A stretch of 64,000 nucleotides of DNA from Verrucomicrobiaceae bacterium (GCA_027491155.1 JAIXWR010000040.1:1-64000), one strand, 5' to 3'; positions 1 to 8,836 are shown, numbered from the stretch's first letter. A program made the numbers and translations. The notes: a model not told the origin generated them from the letters alone.

Positions 1-62
1 GGAGGATCTTCGGGGAGCAGATTGCAAAGAACATCCAACTGGTCCTCAGAGAGTTTCAACAT
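1..62 (-). CDS. N-terminal fragment of a gene cut by the left edge, possibly a transposase
   Basis: A minus-strand frame opens at the ATG ending at position 62 and runs off the window after 20 codons. The visible peptide contains LSEDQLDVLCNLLPEDP, which resembles the start of IS5-type transposases (a D-x-Q-x-x-x-L-x-x-L-L-P pattern). An in-frame GTG at position 83 would add seven residues. The sequence here is AT-richer than the rest of the window, which fits accessory DNA. The resemblance rests on a very short stretch, so the transposase reading is only a suggestion; any small helical N-terminus could look like this. Confidence 0.3.
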   Translation of the reverse strand, partial: MLKLSEDQLDVLCNLLPEDP

Positions 63-374
63 CGTTCGACCCAAAGCAGTCACCTTGCCATATGGCCAGT
101 GGTTTTGGGATAGCTTCTAGTGCTATCTTCCGCCCCGCCATTCCGCAAGCAATCGATTGTTAGAGCAAATGCCCCTGCCCGCTAAGCAACGGGCTCCGCC
201 GGGAGCGCCTTTATGGACTGCTGCGGCACGACGCAGCTTTTACTCGGGGTGCAGTCGCTAAGCCCTGCTGGCCACGGACTGCACTGGCGGCCGGTCCGCG
301 GCCGTCGGGGTAGGGCGATCTTCACCCAAAGCCAAAGCGACGTCTTGCCGTCGCCTCCAAAGGAACCCGCGGCC
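63..374. other. Gap between the left-edge gene and the GT4-PlcP gene
   Basis: No convincing gene is present. Two small inverted repeats are visible: GATAGC/GCTATC at 109-114 and 122-127, upstream of the left-edge gene, and GCTGCG/CGCAGC at 230-235 and 242-247 followed by a short T run at 248-251, which could act as a weak terminator on the plus strand. GC content rises steadily from left to right across the gap. Confidence 0.4.
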
Positions 375-2330
375 TCACGCCGACAGCACCAGGTCGGTCG
401 CCCGGATCGCCCGCCGCTCCGGCCGGACTTCCTCGGCGAGCCCGGCCATGAACTCGTCGTGGCGGACCAGCTCCAGCCGGCCGTCGTGATGCTCGACGAT
501 CGCGGTCAGGCTCTCCACCCAGTCCCCGGAGTTGAGGTAGCGGATCTCCCCGACCTGCTTGTCCTCCGGCGTGTGGATGTGGCCGCAGATGATGCCGTCG
601 CATTCCTTCTTCCGCGCCAGTTCCTGGAGCTGGAGTTCATACTCGCCGACGAAGCTCACCGCCGACTTGACCCGCGCCTTGATGGCCTTGCTGACGGAGT
701 AGTAATCCTTGCCGCGCCAGGCCCGGTAGCGGTTGTAGATCCGGTTCACCTTGAGCAGGGCGTCGTAGCCCACCGCGCCGAGCTTGGCGATCCACTTGTG
801 GTTGGTGGAGACGCTGTCGAAACCGTCGCCGTGCACCACGAGGTAGCGCTTGCCGTCCACGCCGCGGTGGACGTGTTCCTTGACGAACTGGAGCTTGCCG
901 AAGGCCAGCGGCAGGAAGCGCTCGAGGATGTCGTCGTGGTTGCCGCGGAGATAGACCACCGAGGTGTCGTCCTTCTCCATCTTCTTCAGCACCGTGCGGA
1001 TGAAGCGGCTGTGGCGCTTCCGCCACTGCGCCCCGCGCCGCAACGCCCAGCCGTCGATGATGTCGCCGTTCAGCACCAGCTTCTCGCAGCGCGTGTGCTT
1101 CAGGAACTCGATCACCTCATGCACCTTCGCGTCGGGCGTTCCGAGGTGGATGTCGGAAAGGAAGATCGTGCGGAAGTTCCGCTTCGGCCGCTTGCTCTTT
1201 TCCTTGAGCGTCAGCGTGACCGGACCGCGCGCCTCGGAGGCTTCGCGCAGGTGGCTTTCGAACGAATCGACCACCTGCTCCCAGCCGAGCGCCTCGGCAG
1301 AGGAGCGGGCATTCGAGCGGAAGGACTCGTCGCGCCAGCGCTGCAGCGCGGCGAAGCACTCGCCGAGATAGGCCTCGCGGTCGCCCTTCGGCGCCTTAAA
1401 GCCGTTGCGGTCGTGCTCGACGTGCCGCGCGGCCGCGGCGTAGTCGTGGCTCACCGTGACCAGGCCGCTCGCCATGCCTTCCAGCAGCACGTTGCCAAAG
1501 GTCTCCGTCTCGCTCGGAAAGAGCAGGATGTCGGCCGAGGCGTAGTGCCGCGCCAGGTCGTCCCCGGTCCGGACCCCGGCGAAATGAGCCGCCGCGTGCT
1601 CGGCTTGCAGTTTCTCCCGCAGCGGCCCGTCGCCCACGACCACACAGCGCAGGTCCGGCAGGCGGTCCCGCATCTTGCGGAAGCACTCCATCGCGAAGGG
1701 CAGGTTTTTCTCCGGGGCAACCCGCCCGACGATCACCACCACCGGCGACTCCGCCCGCACGCCCCAGGAAGCCCGCAGGGCGTGGTCGCGCTTGGCCGGA
1801 TGAAAGAGCGCGGTGTCCACCCCGCGACCGAGCAGCCTGACGTTCTGGAATCCCTCGCGGCGGAGCATGTCGACCACGTCGGTGGTCGGAGCCATCGTCA
1901 GGTCGGCGCGGCTGTGGACCTTCTTCAGATAAGCCATCGCCGCCGGCTGGAGCCCGCCGAGGCGGTATTGCTCCATATATTGGTGGAAATTCGTGTGAAA
2001 GCCCGCCGCGACCGGGATCTCCAGCGCGTTGGCCGTCTTGATCGCCGAGCTGCCGAGAGGACTCTCGGTCGCCACATAGACCGCGTCCGGCCGCCGCTTC
2101 AGCCAGCGCTTGCGCAGCTTGAAGGGCCCCGGCAGGCCGACCCGGACCTCCTTGTATCCCGGCAAGGGCAGCGAGGCGGCGACGGTCTCGCCCCGTCCCC
2201 CGCCCTCCCCGGTGCGGATCACATGGACCAGATGCCCCTTGCGCCGCAGCCCGTCGCAGAGCCGCCCCAGCGTCATGGCCACGCCGTTGATGTCCGGGGC
2301 GAAGGTGTCGGTGACGATGTCAATTCTCAT
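375..2330 (-). CDS. Fusion of a family-4 glycosyltransferase with a PlcP/LpxH-like calcineurin phosphoesterase
   Basis: 651 aa with two complete domains. Residues 1-365 are a GT-B, GT4-type glycosyltransferase: N-terminal TDTFAPDINGV loop, nucleotide-sugar region around GRVAPEKN (about 202-209), and the EX7E pair E276/E284 in SETETFGNVLLEG. After a basic linker (376-385), residues 388-640 are a binuclear metallophosphoesterase with all expected motifs: SDIHLG (392-397), GDIIDG (422-427), GNHDD (463-467), VHGD (499-502), GHIH (583-586). The second domain belongs to the COG2908-like group that includes LpxH and the phosphate-starvation phospholipase C PlcP; the first resembles Agt/SqdX-type lipid glycosyltransferases. 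In several bacteria plcP and agt are neighbours that replace phospholipids by glycolipids, so I infer a single-chain lipid-remodelling enzyme. A role in LPS or polysaccharide synthesis is the alternative. No Pho box is evident upstream. Confidence 0.85.
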   Translation of the reverse strand: MRIDIVTDTFAPDINGVAMTLGRLCDGLRRKGHLVHVIRTGEGGGRGETVAASLPLPGYKEVRVGLPGPFKLRKRWLKRRPDAVYVATESPLGSSAIKTANALEIPVAAGFHTNFHQYMEQYRLGGLQPAAMAYLKKVHSRADLTMAPTTDVVDMLRREGFQNVRLLGRGVDTALFHPAKRDHALRASWGVRAESPVVVIVGRVAPEKNLPFAMECFRKMRDRLPDLRCVVVGDGPLREKLQAEHAAAHFAGVRTGDDLARHYASADILLFPSETETFGNVLLEGMASGLVTVSHDYAAAARHVEHDRNGFKAPKGDREAYLGECFAALQRWRDESFRSNARSSAEALGWEQVVDSFESHLREASEARGPVTLTLKEKSKRPKRNFRTIFLSDIHLGTPDAKVHEVIEFLKHTRCEKLVLNGDIIDGWALRRGAQWRKRHSRFIRTVLKKMEKDDTSVVYLRGNHDDILERFLPLAFGKLQFVKEHVHRGVDGKRYLVVHGDGFDSVSTNHKWIAKLGAVGYDALLKVNRIYNRYRAWRGKDYYSVSKAIKARVKSAVSFVGEYELQLQELARKKECDGIICGHIHTPEDKQVGEIRYLNSGDWVESLTAIVEHHDGRLELVRHDEFMAGLAEEVRPERRAIRATDLVLSA

Positions 2331-2681
2331 GGATATTCAGGAGTTTCAAACAATCCGCACCCTGCGTGTATCACGCCCCCGCCCGCCGCCTGTGCGCTTT
2401 TGCGTGGCGAATTCGACACGCCGAGACGCGGCACGCGGTTGTCCCAACGGGACTTCGGAACGGAGCCGGCGTTTGCGGCGCACGACGGCTGCGGAGGCGT
2501 GGTACGCGATCACTGTCCCAACGGGACTTCGGAACAAAGCCCTGGGTTGCGAGGCACGAGCTACCCAGGGTGACCGCCCCGGAACCCTCCTACGCCAACG
2601 GCGTTGCGGCCGATTGGTCCCTGGATCTATCCGGCGGACGACCGCCCCAACCGCCCCAACCGCCCCAACCGCCGCGACGAC
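2331..2681. repeat. Gene-free spacer filled with dispersed palindromic repeats
   Basis: No gene is supported. The 22-bp sequence at 2440-2461 recurs exactly at 2514-2535; it contains the palindrome GTCCCAACGGGAC. After the second copy a hairpin is formed by CCCTGGGT (2540-2547) and ACCCAGGG (2563-2570). At 2641-2676 the nonamer ACCGCCCCA is repeated three times, followed by a degenerate fourth copy. Open frames crossing the block spell peptides such as CPNGTSE, which I take as translation of repeat DNA, not protein. The hairpin may double as a terminator for the minus-strand gene that stops at 2682. Confidence 0.7.
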
Positions 2682-3893
2682 TCACTCGTCCTTCGGATCC
2701 GCCACCGGCAGGGGCTTGCGGCCGGTGAGATAAGGAGCGACCGCCTCGCTCAGGGCGGAAACAAGGATCTTTCCTTCTTTGGCCTCCTTGCGGAGCGCTT
2801 CAATCTCCGGAAAGTGGATCGCCATCGTCTCCATCAGGTCGCAATCGGCGCGGATCAACCTTTCATCCGCCTCCTCTTGACCCGACCAGCTATCAAGCAT
2901 CGAGCATAGCGCGAGCAGATCCTCCAAATCCGTCCGGTTGATCTTCTGGCGGGGATTCTCGACGTCCACCTTTTCGAAGTAATCGAGGAGATCCGCCTCC
3001 TCGACCGGCCCCTCGATTTCGGGTGCGGTCATACGCAGCGAAGGTGCTTCTCTTCCGACCGGTTTCAGTTCCCTAGGAGAGTTGCTGTAAGAATGGGACC
3101 ATCCGGTGACCTTGCCGTTTCGCAGATGAACACGGAACCCATCCTCGACGGCCCGGCCATCCGGCGACTCCGTCCTTCGTTCAGGCGCGATTTTGTAGCT
3201 CAGCCCCAATACTTCCGGACCAATATCCGGCGACGGCAGGTAGGGACGTCCAAAGACTTTCACCACCTCATCGACGCTCATACCCTTCTGCAGCGACGCA
3301 GAAAGCTCTTCATCCGACGGCACCTTGTCCAAGTGGAAGATACCGATCTTCTCCCGCCTCGCCTTGATCTGCTGATACTCCTCATCGGTGTAGGGCTCCC
3401 ACTTCTGCTCGGGGCGCTTTACCTTGGGCTGATTCGCACCGGGGTCTCCAGGCGGTCTCCCCGCGATCTTGCGGGCAAGCTCCTTCAACTGTTCATCCGT
3501 CAGATCGTCGAAGCCCTCGATCCAGATTCCTACTCCCAGCTTCGCCTGAACCACCGGGGCGAACACCGGCTTGCCGTCGACGACGACCGCCAGACGCTCG
3601 GCACCAAGCCTCATTTCGCCCGTGACCGCCTCCATCTTCTTCGCCCCGTCCGGCTTGAGTCGGATCGAAATGCCCCGCATCGACGGAAGAATCTCGGCTT
3701 GTGCTTGCTCCACATCCGCAGCCCCCACCACCACCGCCTTCTCCACGAACAGCACCTCCTCGTGATCCCCGGCCTTGAAAGTCATCCGCTCGGCCCCTTC
3801 GCCCGCGGCTTCCACGACCCGCGACACCCGGAAGACCTCGTCCGCGAAAGCCGGGGTCCATGCGATCAGGAGGATGCAAATCAGTGCCTTCAT
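2682..3893 (-). CDS. Secreted protein with a SecD P1-head-like domain and a SmpA/BamE-like segment
   Basis: 403 aa with a short signal peptide (MKALICILLIAWTPAFA). Residues about 20-145 look like the P1 head subdomain of SecD: RGISIRLKPDGAKKMEAVT followed by LAVVVDGKPVFAPVVQ and an LTDEQLKELA helix. Residues about 190-270 resemble a SmpA/OmlA-type fold (LQKGMSVDEVVKVFGRP, then FRVHLRNGKVTGW). The C-terminal 130 residues are acidic and unrecognised. A SecD head outside a SecD membrane protein is common in uncharacterised secreted proteins and does not imply translocase function. It lies 59 bp downstream of the ABC permease, so it may be co-transcribed with the importer. The ATG at 3893 was chosen because it begins the signal peptide; the frame is open far upstream only as antisense-type noise. 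Confidence 0.7.
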   Translation of the reverse strand: MKALICILLIAWTPAFADEVFRVSRVVEAAGEGAERMTFKAGDHEEVLFVEKAVVVGAADVEQAQAEILPSMRGISIRLKPDGAKKMEAVTGEMRLGAERLAVVVDGKPVFAPVVQAKLGVGIWIEGFDDLTDEQLKELARKIAGRPPGDPGANQPKVKRPEQKWEPYTDEEYQQIKARREKIGIFHLDKVPSDEELSASLQKGMSVDEVVKVFGRPYLPSPDIGPEVLGLSYKIAPERRTESPDGRAVEDGFRVHLRNGKVTGWSHSYSNSPRELKPVGREAPSLRMTAPEIEGPVEEADLLDYFEKVDVENPRQKINRTDLEDLLALCSMLDSWSGQEEADERLIRADCDLMETMAIHFPEIEALRKEAKEGKILVSALSEAVAPYLTGRKPLPVADPKDE

Positions 3894-3952
3894 CTGGGCC
3901 GGAACACTTATCCCATTCGCGCAGGATGGCGAATCCCTAATCCACGACCCCC

Positions 3953-5647
3953 TCACATCCGGAACAAGCCGCCGCGCTTCCCGCCCAGGGCTGCGGCGCC
4001 GGCGATGGCGATCGCCAGGAAAAGCATCGCCCACACGCCCAGCGCCGCCGCCAGTTCGTGGCCGTTGCCGAGCGAGGAAAGCAGCATGTAGATCGCCTTG
4101 GTGATCGGGTAATGCTCCGTCTGCTGCGCCAGGATCAGGCTGTCGCTGACCTCCAGCATCGCGAAGGCGAAGGCCAGGATGCCGCCGGCCGCGAGGTTGG
4201 CGCCGATCAGCGGCAGCGAAACCCGCCGCAAGGTGCGGAACCAGCCGGCTCCCAGCGAGCGCGCTGCTTCCTCCAGCGCCGGATTGCTCTGCTGCAAGCC
4301 CGCCACCGCGGAGCGGACGACGTACGGCAAACGTCGTACCGCGTAGGCCACGATCAGCAGCATCGCCGGATTGCCGTTCTCGCCGATCAGGAAGCGCAGC
4401 GGCTTGCCCTCCTGCGAAAGCGCCAGGTAGCCGAAGGCCAGCACCAGCCCGGGCACCGCCAGCGGCAGCATCACCAGCGCGTCGATGAGGGCGCGGCCCT
4501 TGATCGTGCTGCGGACGATCACCCAGGCGATGGCCACGCCCAGCACCAGGTCGACCAGGGTCGCGCAGGAGGCGTAGAACAGGCTGTTCTGGATCGACGG
4601 CACGACCAGCGGGTCGCCCAGCGCCTCGATGTAGTGATCGAACTTCAGCGCCACCGGCAGCACGGTCTGATACCAGTCTTCCGACAGCGAAAGCAGGATC
4701 ACCCCGATATGCGGCACCGAGGCGATGAGGAAGACCGCGGCGAAGATCATCGCGCAGCCGAGGGACCGCAGGCCGGTGAGCTTCACCTCGCCGCCCCGAC
4801 CTTTCGGCCTCGGCTGGGCGCTCGAAGTCTGGCGACCGAAGAAATACTTGGTGATGCCGAACACCACGGCCGAGATCACGAGGATCACCGCCACCAGCGC
4901 GTAGGGCGCCGGATTGCCGGTCAGGTCCTTGATCCCGTCGAACACCTGCACCGGGGCGACCCGCGTGTAGTCGAAGACCAGCGGCACGCCGAGTTCCGTG
5001 AAGGCCCACACGAATACGATCGCCGAGCCCGCGAAGATGCCGGGCATCGCCAGCGGCAGGGTGATCCGCCACAGGCGCCGCGCCGGGGTGCAGCCCAGGT
5101 TCTCGGCGGCCTGTTCCATCGCGGGGTCGAGGTTCGACAGCGCCGCGGTGACATTCATGTAGAGGATCGGGTAAAGGTGCAGCGCGTTCATCGCGACGAT
5201 CCCCCAGAAGCGGCCGTTCGCCAGCCAGTCGTAGGGCGTCGCCGGGTTCATCAGGCCGAGGTCGATCAGCAGCGCGTTGAGCGAGCCGTCGACATCGAGC
5301 ATGTGCTTGATCCCGATCGCCCCGACGAAGGGCGGCAGCACCAGCGGGATGAGGATCAGCACGCCGAGAATCCCGCGGCCGGCGAAGTCGTAGCGGTGGG
5401 AAAGCAGCGCCAGCGGGAACGCGATCAGGAAGGTCGCCAGCGTGCTCGCCAGCCCCAGCGCCAGGGCGTTCCACAAACCCTCGCGGTAAACGGGGTTGCG
5501 GAACACATCGCCGATGAAGGCCAGCGTGAAGCTGCCGTCCGGAGCCTGGAAGGCTTCCCCGATGACCGAGAAGGCGGGATAGAGGAAAAACAACGCGAAC
5601 AGTCCGGTGACGACCGCGGTGATGCCGATGGCGGCGTTGCGGTTCAT
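3953..5647 (-). CDS. ABC transporter permease, iron(III)-type, double permease domain (FbpB/AfuB-like)
   Basis: 564 aa inner-membrane protein made of two tandem binding-protein-dependent permease domains of about 270 residues, as in FbpB/AfuB. Each half carries an EAA loop that docks on the ATPase: EQAAENLGCTPARRLWRITL in the first and EEAARSLGAGWFRTLRRVSL in the second. Around twelve hydrophobic segments are present. Its start overlaps the stop of the solute-binding gene by 4 bp (ATGA), showing translational coupling. With the binding protein and the ATPase upstream it forms a complete importer. The family also transports phosphonates, thiamine and sugar phosphates, so iron is the likeliest but not the only substrate. 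Confidence 0.9.
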   Translation of the reverse strand: MNRNAAIGITAVVTGLFALFFLYPAFSVIGEAFQAPDGSFTLAFIGDVFRNPVYREGLWNALALGLASTLATFLIAFPLALLSHRYDFAGRGILGVLILIPLVLPPFVGAIGIKHMLDVDGSLNALLIDLGLMNPATPYDWLANGRFWGIVAMNALHLYPILYMNVTAALSNLDPAMEQAAENLGCTPARRLWRITLPLAMPGIFAGSAIVFVWAFTELGVPLVFDYTRVAPVQVFDGIKDLTGNPAPYALVAVILVISAVVFGITKYFFGRQTSSAQPRPKGRGGEVKLTGLRSLGCAMIFAAVFLIASVPHIGVILLSLSEDWYQTVLPVALKFDHYIEALGDPLVVPSIQNSLFYASCATLVDLVLGVAIAWVIVRSTIKGRALIDALVMLPLAVPGLVLAFGYLALSQEGKPLRFLIGENGNPAMLLIVAYAVRRLPYVVRSAVAGLQQSNPALEEAARSLGAGWFRTLRRVSLPLIGANLAAGGILAFAFAMLEVSDSLILAQQTEHYPITKAIYMLLSSLGNGHELAAALGVWAMLFLAIAIAGAAALGGKRGGLFRM

Positions 5648-7134
5648 GGCCGCCCCCCTTTCTCCGCGATCCGCGCGGCCTTTTCGTAGTTCGCCCGGAA
5701 GGCCGCCGAAATCTTCGTCATCTCGCGCATGGTGGCGAGCGGGTCCTTCTTCCCGACCAGCGGAACGATCTCGTTCATCAGGCGGTCGTAGCTCAGATGC
5801 GAGACGTCAAAGAACACCTTCCCCGCCGCGCTGTCTTCCAAGGCACGCCCGGGCCCGGTGCCGTCCCTCATCGCCTGCCAGCCCTCTTTCATCTCGTGGT
5901 GCGGATCGATGCACATCGCGCGGAAAATCTGGGCCAGCGCGCTGAAGGCGCTGCCGGTCAACTCGCGCTTGTATTCGAAGCCCGCGCCGCGCTCGTAGGG
6001 CAGCGCGTCGGCATCGGCGAAGCGGACGAGGTTCGCCGTGGTGTAGAGATCCTTCCGGACCGGCAGCCGCCGTGGCGAGGTCTGACTCGGTCCGCCGGGC
6101 AGGCCGGCCTTGACGTTCCATAGCAACTGCCCCTCCTCGCTGAGGCAGAAGGTGACGAACTCCTGCGCGATGTCGCCCCGCGGTGCCCCGCGGAACACGG
6201 CGATCGGATCGACGCTGATCGAGGTGCCGCCCGCCGGGGCGGTCCAGCGGATGCGGCTGCTACCATCGGCCCCCTTGCGCTTCTCCTCGTAGGTCCGCCC
6301 GTAGAAGTCGATGCAGGTGCCCGCGGCGGCGCTGCCTTGCGCGACGTCATGCGGCACCTTGCTGGCCGAGTCGGTGAAATACCGGGCGTTCGCCGCCAGG
6401 CGCTGGAGGAGGTTCAGTCCGTTGCGCCATCCTTCCTCGCGGCTCTCCGGCGTGTCGCCTTTCTCGGCGATGACCGCCTGCATCTGCTCCTGGATCATCA
6501 TCTCGAAGGCCCGTCCGACCGAGGAGCTCTTGGTGGGATCGGCCAAGGCGATGTAGCCGGCATAACCGGGGTCCCCCAGGTCGCTCCATCGCCGCGGCGA
6601 GGGCACGCCGAGCCGTTTCACCGAGTTCACATTGTAGCAGATGCCCATCTGGGAAAGGCAGACCCCGACCCAGCGCCGACCGGGATCGTAATAGGTCTCG
6701 CCCGTGAAGCGCGCCGGAATCACCTCTTCGCTGAACCACTCGGGCCGGCGGGTGAAGACCTCGAGCTCCACGAAGCGCCCCTTCTCCGCCTGGAGCTTGA
6801 AGTCCGGCTCGCCGCCGCCGAAAAAGAGGTCGATGCCCACGCCCGGGCTGCCGAGGTCGTCGGCCGCCTTGAACGAGCTGTCGAGCACGCGCCGGATGTC
6901 CGAGGTGCCGCCCGGGATCCGCCAGTCGATGTTCAAGCTGCGGCCGGTCTTCTCTTTCCAGTGGCGCGCGAAGGCCTCGCCGAACTCGGAGCGGATGGTT
7001 TCGTTGTGCGGCGTGATGATGACCAGGCGGTCCTGCCCGTGCCCGGCGGCCGCGAGTTCGGAACTCCGGCGCATCAGGATCGGCGCGGCGATCACCGCGG
7101 CCAGCAGCAGGAGGATGGGAAGGAAGCGGCGCAT
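5644..7134 (-). CDS. ABC transporter substrate-binding protein, iron(III)/AfuA-like
   Basis: 496 aa. An N-terminal hydrophobic segment (about residues 4-20) serves as signal peptide or membrane anchor, with no clear lipobox. The body is a class-II periplasmic binding protein: RLVIITPHNETIRSEFGEAF opens the first lobe and SVDPIAVFRGAPRGDIAQEF resembles the conserved region near the second hinge in iron(III)- and phosphonate-type binding proteins. At almost 500 residues it is longer than classical FbpA (about 330), with extra material in the C-terminal half. It starts 6 bp after the ATPase stop and overlaps the permease start, so the order is ATPase, binding protein, permease. Tyrosines that would coordinate iron cannot be assigned without an alignment. 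Confidence 0.85.
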   Translation of the reverse strand: MRRFLPILLLLAAVIAAPILMRRSSELAAAGHGQDRLVIITPHNETIRSEFGEAFARHWKEKTGRSLNIDWRIPGGTSDIRRVLDSSFKAADDLGSPGVGIDLFFGGGEPDFKLQAEKGRFVELEVFTRRPEWFSEEVIPARFTGETYYDPGRRWVGVCLSQMGICYNVNSVKRLGVPSPRRWSDLGDPGYAGYIALADPTKSSSVGRAFEMMIQEQMQAVIAEKGDTPESREEGWRNGLNLLQRLAANARYFTDSASKVPHDVAQGSAAAGTCIDFYGRTYEEKRKGADGSSRIRWTAPAGGTSISVDPIAVFRGAPRGDIAQEFVTFCLSEEGQLLWNVKAGLPGGPSQTSPRRLPVRKDLYTTANLVRFADADALPYERGAGFEYKRELTGSAFSALAQIFRAMCIDPHHEMKEGWQAMRDGTGPGRALEDSAAGKVFFDVSHLSYDRLMNEIVPLVGKKDPLATMREMTKISAAFRANYEKAARIAEKGGRP

Positions 7135-7140
7135 CGCGGT

Positions 7141-8208
7141 TCAGGCTTCGAGCACGGCGACATCGGCATGGCGGGCGGACAACTTCACCACCTGCTCGCC
7201 CGGGTCGCGGACCAGCAGCGGGTTCAGCTCCACCACCTGCTGCGGGCCGGCGGCGGTTTCGACGAGGTATTGGATCCGCTGGCCGAGGTAGGTGCGCTCG
7301 AGAATCCGGCCGGTCACCCCGTTCTCACCGCCGCCCGACTCGAGCCGCCAGGCTTCCGGACGGATGGAAAGCACCACTTCCTCGCCCGGCCCGGGCGTCC
7401 AGTCGGGCTGTGTAACCCGGCCGACCAGCGGTCCGCAGGGGCTGTCGACCATCACGAAGCCGCCCCGCACCTCGATCGTGCGGCCTTTGATCAGATTGGT
7501 CTCGCCGATGAACCCGGAGACGAAAGCGGTGCGCGGGGTCCGGTAGATCTCCTCGGCGGTGCCGAGCTGCTCGATCCGGCCGCGGTTCAGCACCGCCATC
7601 CGGTCGGCCATCGAAAGCGCCTCCTCCTGGTCGTGGGTGACGTAAACTCCTGTTAGACCGCCCTCCTTCACGATCCGGCGGATCTCGCGGCGCATCTCGA
7701 TGCGGAGCTTGGCGTCGAGGTTCGACAGCGGTTCGTCGAGCAGCAGGCACTTCGGCCGGACCACCAGCGCGCGGGCGAGGGCCACCCGTTGCTGTTGCCC
7801 GCCGGAAAGCTGGTCGATCCCGCGATCCCCCATGCCGGCCAGGTGCACCAGTTCCAGCGCCTCGCCGACCCGCTTGCGGATCTCCGCCTTGTCCACCTTC
7901 CGCTCCTCCAGGCCGAAAGCGACGTTGCGTTCGACGTTGAGGTGCGGCCACAGCGCGTAGCTTTGGAACACCATCGCCGCCTCCCGCTTGTGGGGCGGCA
8001 GCTTGGTCACGTCCCGCTCGCCGAAGTGGATGGTTCCGGAGGTTGGCGTTTCCAGGCCGGCGATGCAGCGCAGCAGCGTCGTCTTCCCGCATCCGGAGGC
8101 CCCCAGGAGGAAAAAGAGTTCACCGGCAGCGACCTCGAGGCTGACCCCGTCGAGGGCCTGCACCGTGCCGAATTGTTTGACGATGGAGTCGGCGCGAATG
8201 GCATCCAT
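7141..8208 (-). CDS. ABC transporter ATP-binding protein, FbpC/PotA type
   Basis: 355 aa from the ATG at 8208. Visible motifs are Walker A GASGCGKT (36-43), Q-loop FQSYALWP, signature LSGGQQQR, Walker B LLLDEP with the D-loop SNLDAK, and the H-loop VTHDQEEAL. The last 110 residues form a TOBE-type regulatory domain (SIRPEAW and following). The family energises import of iron(III), polyamines, sugars or phosphonates, and the two following genes supply permease and binding protein. An alternative ATG at 8223 adds five residues; a GGAAAG lies right before that one and 16 bases before the chosen start. The gene is probably the promoter-proximal member of the importer operon. Confidence 0.9.
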   Translation of the reverse strand: MDAIRADSIVKQFGTVQALDGVSLEVAAGELFFLLGASGCGKTTLLRCIAGLETPTSGTIHFGERDVTKLPPHKREAAMVFQSYALWPHLNVERNVAFGLEERKVDKAEIRKRVGEALELVHLAGMGDRGIDQLSGGQQQRVALARALVVRPKCLLLDEPLSNLDAKLRIEMRREIRRIVKEGGLTGVYVTHDQEEALSMADRMAVLNRGRIEQLGTAEEIYRTPRTAFVSGFIGETNLIKGRTIEVRGGFVMVDSPCGPLVGRVTQPDWTPGPGEEVVLSIRPEAWRLESGGGENGVTGRILERTYLGQRIQYLVETAAGPQQVVELNPLLVRDPGEQVVKLSARHADVAVLEA

Positions 8209-8346
8209 GAAGCTTGCGGCCATGCTTTCCGCGGCCTGCCGGGATGCAAGCGGGAAGCATGCCGGGAAAGAAATCGTCAATCGGCAAAGATTCTCTTGCC
8301 AACCCGCCCCCTCCCCCATAAATCCGCGGCCCACCAATCACCATGT

Positions 8347-8415
<69 letters not shown>

Positions 8416-8431
<16 letters not shown>

Positions 8432-8836
8432 CTTTTTATTGGAAACACACCCCGCCGGTTCCATCCAGCGGGGTGTTTCGTTTTCACCCCAGCAACCAGA
8501 GGTGGGGGTGAGAACCCCTGCGCGCCGCGCTGCCTTTCGGGGTTCGAATGCAGGAAGGAGCTTCGCGACCTGCCTACTCCGGCGAAGCCGCACTCTGGCA
8601 TGGACGGAGTCAATCCCCCCTCGATCACCACTTTTTATTGGAAACACACCCCGCCGGTTCCATCGAGCGGGGTGTTTCGTTTTCACCCCAGCGACCCGAG
8701 GGGGGACGAGAACCCCTGCGCGCCGCGCTGCCTTTCGGGGTTCGAATGCAGGAAGGAGCTTCGCGACCTGCCTACTCCGGCGAAGCCGCACTCTGGCATG
8801 GCCGAAGGCAACGCAGGAAGGAGCTTCGCGACCTGC
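8416..8836. repeat. Tandem duplication of the tRNA 3' end plus terminator, with dispersed repeat units
   Basis: Bases 8416-8603 (end of the T stem, acceptor 3' strand, CCA, terminator and about 120 bp beyond) are repeated almost exactly at 8615-8801, with an offset of 198-199 bp. The second copy has lost the tRNA body and carries a mutated acceptor strand (CTCGATC instead of CTCGAGC). Inside each copy is a palindrome-like unit, GCAGGAAGGAGCTTCGCGAC and four more bases, which appears a third time at 8813-8836. Open frames through this block are translations of repeat DNA, so I annotate no protein between the tRNA and the gene that stops at 8871. Confidence 0.85.
8447..8485 (+). terminator. Rho-independent terminator of tRNA-Leu
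   Basis: A 9-bp stem pairs ACACCCCGC (8447-8455) with GCGGGGTGT (8468-8476) around a 12-base loop and is followed by TTCGTTTTC. It begins 15 bases after the encoded CCA. The same hairpin recurs at 8646-8684 in the tandem copy, with one loop base changed. Confidence 0.8.

Noticed and set aside
213-2573. Long plus-strand open frame opposite the GT4-PlcP gene
   Set aside because: It is antisense to a protein with two complete motif sets; high GC content makes stop codons rare on the opposite strand, and its translation is arginine/valine/leucine-rich without motifs.
3953-8208. Assignment of the ABC importer specifically to iron
   Set aside because: Gene content fits AfuABC/FbpABC, but ligand residues cannot be confirmed and no iron-box was found; the substrate is left open.
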